From: Gammaproteobacteria bacterium
Lineage (GTDB): Bacteria; Pseudomonadota; Gammaproteobacteria; Arenicellales; Arenicellaceae
Direction: 5' to 3'
Assembly: GCA_003485905.1 (NCBI GenBank)
Contig: DNHK01000012.1
Location: forward strand, 1-13,519
DNA length: 13,519 bases
The position numbers were made by a program, and so were the translations under genes. Numbering within the stretch: position 1 is the first letter of the stretch; the number at the start of each line of letters is the position of its first letter. The notes beneath the pieces were generated by a model. The model saw nothing but the letters and a program-made list of their open reading frames with translations, had not been told where the DNA came from and did no database searches. Shown piece by piece: positions 8,265-13,519 of this stretch.

Positions 8265-9215
8265 ATGAAGAAATTTGCGATTATCGGCGTGTCCGGATAC
8301 ATTGCGCCGAGGCACTTAACTGCGATTAGTGAGACAGGAAACCAACTTGTTGCTGCAATGGATATTAATGACTCTGTCGGGATAATGGATAGCCACTTTC
8401 CTAAAGCAGAATTTTTTACGGAGTTTGAACAGTTTGAGGAATTCCTTGAGGATCAATCCATCAAAGGAGAAATGCTAGACTATATTACAATTTGTTCTCC
8501 TAATTATTTGCATCTAGCGCATATGAAGGCGGCTTTAAAGAGGGGACTAGATGTCATATGTGAAAAACCTTTGGTTCTGAATTCAATCGACCTTGACGCG
8601 CTGACTCAGTACGAAGATCGTTTTGGCGGCAAAGTGAATTCAATTCTCCAATTACGACTTCATCCTTCGATAATCGCTTTGAGGGAAAAGGTCAGGGCAG
8701 CTAAGCCGGGAAAAGTTTTTGATGTGGATCTGACTTATATAACCTCTCGTGGTAAGTGGTATATGAAGTCGTGGAAAGGTTATGACTATAAGTCAGGAGG
8801 AGTCGCAACGAATGTGGGTGTTCACTTTTTCGACATGCTGCATTTTGTTTTTGGCAAGTTACTTCATAGCGAAGTTCATTTCAAAGATGACAGAACCTCT
8901 GCGGGTTACCTTGAATATGAAGGCGCACGCGTTCGTTGGTTTCTTTCCATCGATGCTATCCACCTACCGGAGAATGCAGTTCACGGTGAGAAATCTACCT
9001 ATCGCAGCCTCATGATCGAAGGTGAAGAGTTAGAATTTTCAGACGGATTTACGAATCTACACACCGATAGTTATCGTCGCATCTTGGAAGGAAAGGGCTA
9101 CGGGATTGCTGATAATCGTACAGCCATTGAAACAGTAGAGTCGCTTCGGAATCAGTTGGTTGTTAGGAACCCCAAACATGAACACGCGCTTCTTAATGTG
9201 GAAGCTGAACAATGA
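8265..9215 (+). CDS. wbpB: UDP-GlcNAcA 3-dehydrogenase (Gfo/Idh/MocA family), WbpB
   Basis: At 316 residues this is the same length as P. aeruginosa WbpB, and it matches it along the chain: the N-terminal nucleotide fold [34 protein letters not shown] [14 protein letters not shown] with Lys101, [18 protein letters not shown], and [16 protein letters not shown] with His187. Lys101 and this His correspond to the catalytic pair described for WlbA/WbpB enzymes. WbpB oxidises the C3 hydroxyl of UDP-GlcNAc-uronic acid to the 3-keto sugar, feeding the WbpE aminotransferase. The start ATG 8265 has AGGA (8255-8258) at 6-nt spacing, 12 nt after the tviB stop. Its stop overlaps the wbpD start (ATGA), indicating coupling. 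Confidence 0.93.
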   Translation: MKKFAIIGVSGYIAPRHLTAISETGNQLVAAMDINDSVGIMDSHFPKAEFFTEFEQFEEFLEDQSIKGEMLDYITICSPNYLHLAHMKAALKRGLDVICEKPLVLNSIDLDALTQYEDRFGGKVNSILQLRLHPSIIALREKVRAAKPGKVFDVDLTYITSRGKWYMKSWKGYDYKSGGVATNVGVHFFDMLHFVFGKLLHSEVHFKDDRTSAGYLEYEGARVRWFLSIDAIHLPENAVHGEKSTYRSLMIEGEELEFSDGFTNLHTDSYRRILEGKGYGIADNRTAIETVESLRNQLVVRNPKHEHALLNVEAEQ

Positions 9216-9790
9216 GCTATTATAAGCATGAGACCGCAATTGTAGACTATGGCGCCGTGATCGGAGATGAATCACGTGTATGGCACTTTGTTCATGTATC
9301 TGCCGGCGCGGTTATCGGGCGGGGAGTATCGTTAGGTCAAAACGTTTATGTTGGAAATAAAGTTTCAATAGGAGATGATTGTAAAATCCAAAATAACGTT
9401 TCCGTCTATGACAATGTTACTTTAGAAAATGGGGTCTTCTGTGGGCCAAGTATGGTATTTACTAATGTGTATAACCCAAGATCTCAAATAGATAGAAAAA
9501 GTGAGTATTCAGAAACTCTAATTAAAGAGGGCGCCTCTCTAGGAGCGAATTGCACTATTATTTGTGGCGTAACGGTTGGCAGATTCGCGTTTGTTGGGGC
9601 AGGAGCCGTCGTTAAGAAAGATGTTTCCGACTATGCATTAGTGGTCGGCGTGCCTGCAAAGCATATTGGTTGGATGAGTCGATTTGGGGCGCAGTTAAAC
9701 CTGCCACTTGAAGGGGTAGGGGAAGCGACCTGTTTACACACTAATTCCCGGTATGTTTTAGAAGATGGCCGTGTCAGGGAAATTATATAG
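9212..9790 (+). CDS. wbpD: UDP-GlcNAc3NA 3-N-acetyltransferase, WbpD (left-handed beta-helix)
   Basis: A 192-residue hexapeptide-repeat acetyltransferase, about the length of P. aeruginosa WbpD. Repeats run from residue 10 ([20 protein letters not shown]) through [20 protein letters not shown] and [14 protein letters not shown] to [21 protein letters not shown] WbpD-like insertion, [17 protein letters not shown], is present, and the end [16 protein letters not shown] is typical. Using acetyl-CoA, the enzyme acetylates the 3-amino group made by WbpE and so completes UDP-2,3-diacetamido-2,3-dideoxyglucuronate. The ATG lies within the wbpB stop, with GGAAG (9200-9204) 7 nt before it. In the pathway it acts after WbpE although its gene comes first, the same order as in P. 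aeruginosa. Confidence 0.93.
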   Translation: MSYYKHETAIVDYGAVIGDESRVWHFVHVSAGAVIGRGVSLGQNVYVGNKVSIGDDCKIQNNVSVYDNVTLENGVFCGPSMVFTNVYNPRSQIDRKSEYSETLIKEGASLGANCTIICGVTVGRFAFVGAGAVVKKDVSDYALVVGVPAKHIGWMSRFGAQLNLPLEGVGEATCLHTNSRYVLEDGRVREII

Positions 9791-9792
9791 CG

Positions 9793-10878
9793 ATGCAATT
9801 TATAGATTTAAAAGCTCAATATAAAGCCGTTAAAGATCGTATTGACAAAAGAATTAGTGACGTTCTGAGGCACGGTAAGTATATCTTAGGGCCAGAGGTG
9901 GATGAGCTTGAGCAGAAGCTTGCACATTATGTTGGTGTAAAACACTGCATCACTTGCGCAAATGGGACTGATGCTCTCAATTTGTCATTGATTGCTTTGG
10001 GGATTACAAAAGGAGATGGTGTTCTTTGCCCTACGTTCACTTTCTTTGCCACGGGGGAAAGTGTGGCAATGCAAGGGGCTGAACCAATTTTCGTTGATTC
10101 AGATGCTTCTACTTACAATATGTGCCCTGTAGATCTGGAAAAGAAAATTTTACAGTCTTTGAGAGAAGGAGCTTGCAACTTAAAAGCGATAATTTCGGTG
10201 GACCTTTTTGGTTTGCCCGCGAATTATCCAGAAATTAAGAAAATTGCCAACAGATATAATCTGCATTTGATTGAAGATGCTGCCCAAGGATTTGGTGGAA
10301 GCATAAATGGAAAAATGGCGTGTTCATTTGCAGACATAGCAACCACAAGTTTTTTCCCAGCAAAGCCATTAGGCTGCTATGGTGACGGCGGTGCTATATT
10401 TACCAATAATGATGATGTGGCGAAGTTGCTGATCTCCTTAAGGTTTCACGGTAAGGGCGATAACAAGTATGATAACGTGCGGATCGGTACAAACAGTCGA
10501 TTAGATACTATTCAAGCTGCTGTTTTGTTAGAAAAATTAGAAATTTTTGAGCTCGAAGTGCTTACCAAAAATCTCCTTGCCGATAAATATATGCAGAGGT
10601 TTGGCGATGTTTTTAATCTTCCTATCATCCCTCAGGGTTTTCGAAGTTCATGGGCGCAATTCACGGTAACCACGGACAATAGAGAGTCTGTTGTTAAACA
10701 GTTTGACAACAATTCTATTCCCACAATGATTTATTATCCTAAATGTCTCCACCAGCAAACTGCTTTTAAAGCTCTTAATATAAATGATGACGATCTTCCG
10801 GTTGCGAGCACTTTAGCAAAGACGGTATTGAGCTTGCCAATGCATGCTTATTTAGATGCGGATGCGGTCAGTCTTTAG
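9793..10878 (+). CDS. wbpE: UDP-3-keto-GlcNAcA aminotransferase, WbpE (DegT/DnrJ/EryC1)
   Basis: A 361-residue PLP-dependent aminotransferase that transfers an amino group, from glutamate in known WbpE enzymes, to the 3-keto sugar from WbpB. Family marks are FIDLKAQYKAVKDRIDKRI, RHGKYILGPEVDELE, CANGTDALNLSLIALG, the cofactor-pocket region LIEDAAQGFGG, and SFFPAKPLGCYGDGGA carrying the Schiff-base Lys191. Near the end is SLPMHAYLD. The gene starts 2 nt after wbpD. The protein stops at DADAVSL, short of the usual last helix; the missing residues (EIIGGLL) appear in the -1 frame directly after the stop, so the gene probably has a 3' frameshift that removes about the last ten residues. The active site is intact, so activity may survive. 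Confidence 0.9.
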   Translation: MQFIDLKAQYKAVKDRIDKRISDVLRHGKYILGPEVDELEQKLAHYVGVKHCITCANGTDALNLSLIALGITKGDGVLCPTFTFFATGESVAMQGAEPIFVDSDASTYNMCPVDLEKKILQSLREGACNLKAIISVDLFGLPANYPEIKKIANRYNLHLIEDAAQGFGGSINGKMACSFADIATTSFFPAKPLGCYGDGGAIFTNNDDVAKLLISLRFHGKGDNKYDNVRIGTNSRLDTIQAAVLLEKLEIFELEVLTKNLLADKYMQRFGDVFNLPIIPQGFRSSWAQFTVTTDNRESVVKQFDNNSIPTMIYYPKCLHQQTAFKALNINDDDLPVASTLAKTVLSLPMHAYLDADAVSL

Positions 10879-10902
10879 AAATTATAGGAGGTCTGCTTAG
10901 TC

Positions 10903-11312
10903 ATGATTCGCTCTTTTCGAAGTAAACACCATAGGATAGATAATTCCTTTTCACTTACTCCAATTGTAGCGAGCACTTATTGGCCAGCGAAGCCCTGACG
11001 GTATGATTTCCTTGTCGATATTTAGTACGACAACTATCGATGTAACTGCTCGGATAGAAAGTTTTAAACTAACCCAGAATTTGAAAGAGCTATCCATAGG
11101 GCTCTACCGTTCTGCTTCTTTCTTATAGCTCTTTACTTCGTGATTGTACTGTTGTTTTAGTTGCTTCTCGTATATTTGGTAATGGCGCCGATCAGGAAAC
11201 GGTCATGCTGTTGATAGCCTTGTTCGCAATTCAGCGGCTCAGGCCAGGCTTGAGTGCAAAATATTTGAAAGTCAACGTTACAATGAAATTTTTATTACAG
11301 AGTGGCCATTAA
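10903..11312 (+). pseudogene. Possible decayed flippase (Wzx-like) gene fragments
   Basis: No intact gene is present, but protein-like pieces lie in order in three frames. A strong ribosome binding site (AGGAGG, 10886-10891) precedes ATG 10903, which encodes MIRSFRSKHHRIDNSFSL and stops at 10998. A second frame (ATG 11003 to TAG 11128) gives RIESFKLTQNLKELSIGLYR. A third short piece near 11113-11160 gives LIALYFVIVLL. The last frame (open 11100-11312) gives VASRIFGNGADQETVMLL and then IALFAIQRLRPGLSAKY. The Arg/Leu-rich helix, membrane segment and IFG turn in this order recall the second half of Wzx-type flippases, and the first piece recalls their N-terminus; an ABC-type flippase membrane domain is an alternative. 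A flippase gene is expected in such a locus and none is intact here. The assignment is an inference from weak patterns. Confidence 0.35.
11084..11134 (+). repeat. Inverted repeat with two alternative pairings
   Basis: AAAGAGCTAT (11084-11093) is a perfect 10-nt complement of ATAGCTCTTT (11125-11134). The same left arm can instead pair with ATAGGGCTCT (11096-11105) with a two-base GG bulge. The two hairpins are mutually exclusive. No T-run follows, so it is not an intrinsic terminator. It lies inside the decayed stretch after wbpE. Confidence 0.4.
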
Positions 11313-11378
11313 TTACCTGAGCAGGTTCGTCTCAAATTTTGCCTTTATTTTTAAGCCGTCGTCTGATGTTGGCTAGTA

Positions 11379-11565
11379 TCGTTCCATGTATAATACTCGT
11401 AAGATACTTCATTTTAGCAAGCTGTTAAATGGTGCTTTTTAAAAATTTTTTTCAGAGAATGCGGTTCGATTTTGATTAGTACCTCGGCGTGCGTATCCAG
11501 AGAGTCCTGGAACCCAGTATTTGATTGTTTTCAGGCGATCGAGTAATATAATTGCCATGGAACGA
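11379..11565. repeat. Imperfect inverted repeat arms, 11379-11399 and 11540-11565
   Basis: TCGTTCCATG (11379-11388) is the exact reverse complement of CATGGAACGA (11556-11565). The inner flanks also match: TATAATACTCG (11389-11399) against the complement of CGAGTAATATAATTGC (11540-11555), apart from a 5-nt length difference. The arms face each other across about 140 bp. They could be the ends of a small decayed mobile element, but no target duplication was recognised. Confidence 0.4.
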
Positions 11566-11569
11566 ATCC

Positions 11570-11598
11570 GTTGACATTCAGTTGATATCTGAATCAAC
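11570..11598. repeat. Hairpin 10-bp stem with a CA bulge
   Basis: GTTGA-CA-TTCAG (11570-11581) pairs with CTGAATCAAC (11589-11598) across a 7-nt loop, TTGATAT. The CA is unpaired. No T-tract follows, so it is not a classical terminator. It adjoins the right arm of the larger inverted repeat and lies about 100 bp before wzy. Confidence 0.45.
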
Positions 11599-11701
11599 CG
11601 GACACCTGCTTCAGACCTGGGTGGTGCCATAATGAAAAACCGCTGCTTCTTAAGTATAGTAGAGGTTATCTCTGTATACGGGCAAATGAGTAGAGTGTCA
11701 G

Positions 11702-13012
11702 ATGATTGATTTCCTATTTGGTTTGAGTTTCTTGGTTTTTCCTATAGCATTAATTTATTTGCTGCATTGTGCGAGAGTCGATCTCACTAAAATTAATATA
11801 TCTAACTTCCTTTTACTAAACTTATTTGTGTTTTCCTACTTGGGTATACTTCCGCTATTTTATAAATTGGACTCTTATCGAGTTGAAATGGGCGTTACCT
11901 CGACCGAAACACTGTTATACCTTTATTTTTTTTCCATGTTGTCACTGTCCTTCTTTGTCTTAGGCCTGATTTGTGCATCAAGAGTTATAGTCTTTTCTGG
12001 AAGAAAATATGTAGCATTCGCTGAAAAAGATAGATTAATATTCTTTATTATGGTTAGCACGATACCGCTGTTCGCTATAACGCTCTATACCTATGTATTT
12101 AGTCTTAAATCTGTCGCGCTGTTTATTGCCCTACAGCTTGTTTCAGGTGATGCGGCAGTTTCTCGCGGGGAAATGAGTAACGGTTATGAGGGTTATCATT
12201 GGTTCAAGATGATCAATCAAGATTTTTTGATTTTTATGCTTCTTTGGTCATACATAAAGGCTTATTCCAATGCGCACTTCAAATCTATTTTTTATATTTT
12301 ATTGGGAATGGCAACATTCTCTGTAATGTTAACTACAGAAAAAGCGCCTTTTATTTGGATGTTTGCAGCGCTGTCACTCGTTAGGTATATATTGACTAGT
12401 GAAGGCACTGCTAAAATTGGATCAATTTTGGCATTCCTAGGGTTTAGTTTAATAGCGCTGACGATATTTTACGCAACCTTCATGGGAATGGGATTTGACA
12501 GGTTAGGTGACGCGTTTTTGTCTATTTTTTCACGATTGTTTGCCGGATCCATCCAGCCTGCATATTATTACCTTGAGTATTTTTCGGTTAACAATTATTT
12601 GCTTGGCTCTAGTTTTCCTAATCCGGGCGCTATACTTCCTTTTAATCATTTTTACCTTACACAGGAAATCATGCAGTTTGTCAAACCGGAATCAAATATT
12701 CAAGGATCAATGCCGACTGTTTTTTGGGGGGAGGCCTATGCTAATTTTGGTCCAATGGGAATTATATTTTTCTCCTTCTTCATCGCATTTTTTCTCAAGT
12801 GCGTTGATAACTATTTTGATGTTAAAATGCTAAGTTCATTAGGTTTAGCGTTGTATATTTGGATTATTTTTCACTTTAAGGATCTAAGTGTAACTGGATT
12901 TAGTCAATATATAGTGGACGATTACTTCTTATCAATTTTAGTAGCCTATACCTTAATGCGGTATTTGATCTTTAGGAAAATAAATGACGGTTCTCCATCT
13001 AACGCACACTGA
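11702..13012 (+). CDS. wzy: O-antigen/oligosaccharide repeat-unit polymerase (Wzy-like)
   Basis: A 436-residue, very hydrophobic protein with roughly ten to twelve membrane segments, beginning MIDFLFGLSFLVFPIALIYL. Wzy-type features are a loop after the middle segments carrying SGDAAVSRGEMSNGYEGY and a second large loop (about residues 290-350) ending in MPTVFWGEAYANFGPMG, a motif common in repeat-unit polymerases. It would join lipid-linked repeats at the periplasmic face of the inner membrane, with Wzz setting length. Its sequence is more AT-rich than the export genes, usual for polymerases. ATG 11702 is the first possible start after an in-frame TGA at 11687-11689; only a weak GAG-rich site precedes it. 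A 25-codon ORF (11632-11709) in another frame overlaps the start and may be a leader or chance. Wzy proteins diverge strongly, so the call rests on topology and the loop motif. Confidence 0.82.
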   Translation: MIDFLFGLSFLVFPIALIYLLHCARVDLTKINISNFLLLNLFVFSYLGILPLFYKLDSYRVEMGVTSTETLLYLYFFSMLSLSFFVLGLICASRVIVFSGRKYVAFAEKDRLIFFIMVSTIPLFAITLYTYVFSLKSVALFIALQLVSGDAAVSRGEMSNGYEGYHWFKMINQDFLIFMLLWSYIKAYSNAHFKSIFYILLGMATFSVMLTTEKAPFIWMFAALSLVRYILTSEGTAKIGSILAFLGFSLIALTIFYATFMGMGFDRLGDAFLSIFSRLFAGSIQPAYYYLEYFSVNNYLLGSSFPNPGAILPFNHFYLTQEIMQFVKPESNIQGSMPTVFWGEAYANFGPMGIIFFSFFIAFFLKCVDNYFDVKMLSSLGLALYIWIIFHFKDLSVTGFSQYIVDDYFLSILVAYTLMRYLIFRKINDGSPSNAH

Positions 13013-13519
13013 CATTAATAATGATTCCAGGATTCTGAAGGAGATTGGGTCATTGAGGACGCGAGGGTTTGTAGTCGACGGCTTAGGGGTCCTAGAGCGC
13101 GAACCAGAGGGCCAAGCGTTAATAACGAGCGAATATCCTGCTCTATCACTTTACTCAAGGAAGTTATATTTTCTGCCTAAAAGAGTCAGACACTTTTTTA
13201 CAATGATTGAGCTAATGTTTAGAATGCTCCGGTTTGCAAGAGGAAAAGGGTACAGAATCATTCACTGTCACGATACATTGGTGCTGCCTATAGGGTTAGT
13301 GCTGAAGTGTTTTAGTAACATCACTCTTATTTATGACGCTCACGAGTTGGAATCAGACCGTAATGGTATTGGGGGTGGCGATTTCTTAAGTTGGTTGATC
13401 TTATGCACGGAAAAATTCTGTTGGTCAAGAATCGACCACTTGATCGTTGTGAGCGACTCTATAGGTAGGTGGTACTGTGAGCATATATCACAGAAGGATT
13501 ATACCGTAATCCTTAATTC
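12984..13519 (+). CDS. Glycosyltransferase, family 4-like N-terminal domain (partial, 3' end outside window)
   Basis: The first 178 codons of a cytoplasmic or membrane-associated glycosyltransferase are present, with no stop before the window ends. The N-terminus MTVLHLTHTDINNDSRILKE is the usual first strand and donor/acceptor loop of GT4-type GT-B enzymes. IIHCHDTLVLPIGLVLK (from about residue 93), LIYDAHELESDRNG (Tyr117 in YDAHE) and KFCWSRIDHLIVVSDSIGRW also fit this fold. The acceptor and donor sugar cannot be told; it probably adds one residue of the repeat unit. ATG 12984 has AGGA (12974-12977) 6 nt before it, and the gene overlaps the 3' end of wzy by 29 bp, indicating co-translation. 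The donor-binding C-terminal domain lies beyond the window. Confidence 0.85.
   Translation, partial: MTVLHLTHTDINNDSRILKEIGSLRTRGFVVDGLGVLEREPEGQALITSEYPALSLYSRKLYFLPKRVRHFFTMIELMFRMLRFARGKGYRIIHCHDTLVLPIGLVLKCFSNITLIYDAHELESDRNGIGGGDFLSWLILCTEKFCWSRIDHLIVVSDSIGRWYCEHISQKDYTVILN

Larger units (their letters stand above)
11313..11701 (+). other. Non-coding or degraded region before wzy
   Basis: No gene can be supported on either strand in these 389 bp. A 35-codon open stretch (11321-11428) is hydrophobic (LPLFLSRRLMLASIVPCIIL) and may continue the decayed membrane-protein gene. The longest minus-strand ORF (11439-11630) has no recognisable family features. Two inverted-repeat arms and one hairpin occur here. 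No convincing promoter was found before wzy: TATAGT at 11655-11660 is a good -10 but has no matching -35. Confidence 0.4.

Noticed and set aside
11439..11630. 63-residue minus-strand ORF as a transposase remnant
   Set aside because: No catalytic motif or family resemblance could be seen, and the frame lies across inverted repeats in a degraded region.

Overview
The window is a stretch of a surface-polysaccharide locus, with every recognisable gene on the + strand. The protein families point to a Gram-negative gammaproteobacterium: a YjbH/YjbF (group 4 capsule, Gfc-like) secretion module, a Wza-type outer-membrane exporter, a Wzz-type chain-length regulator, and a sugar-nucleotide block closely resembling Pseudomonas aeruginosa WbpB/WbpD/WbpE. 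The species cannot be named from the sequence. Base composition becomes visibly AT-richer towards the polymerase gene, as is usual inside such loci.

Layout: (1) 2-64, the 3' end of a gene for a Thr/Ala-repeat protein (YjbE/GfcA-like tail), closed by a strong intrinsic terminator at 81-110. (2) 181-6733, the envelope machinery: yjbH, yjbF (start and stop overlapping), a 163-bp gap with a possible promoter, a large six-SLBB-domain exporter, and wzz. (3) 6734-6977, a gap without a recognisable gene. (4) 6978-10878, a compact operon tviB-wbpB-wbpD-wbpE predicted to convert UDP-GlcNAc stepwise to UDP-2,3-diacetamido-2,3-dideoxyglucuronic acid. (5) 10879-11701, over 800 bp without an intact gene. 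Its first half holds hydrophobic reading-frame fragments in three frames that look like a decayed flippase gene. Its second half holds inverted repeats. (6) 11702-13519, an O-antigen/repeat-unit polymerase (wzy) overlapping the start of a family 4-type glycosyltransferase that runs off the window.

Together these suggest a Wzx/Wzy-dependent surface glycan (O-antigen capsule or exopolysaccharide) carrying a diacetamido-uronic acid. The sugar is made by TviB/WbpB/WbpE/WbpD, the repeat is joined by glycosyltransferases (one seen in part), polymerised by Wzy, sized by Wzz and exported through the SLBB protein with YjbH/YjbF. No intact flippase and no WbpI-type epimerase lie within the window. The least ordinary parts are the synonymously varying Thr/Ala repeat at the left edge, the probable 3' frameshift in wbpE, and the decayed region after it.
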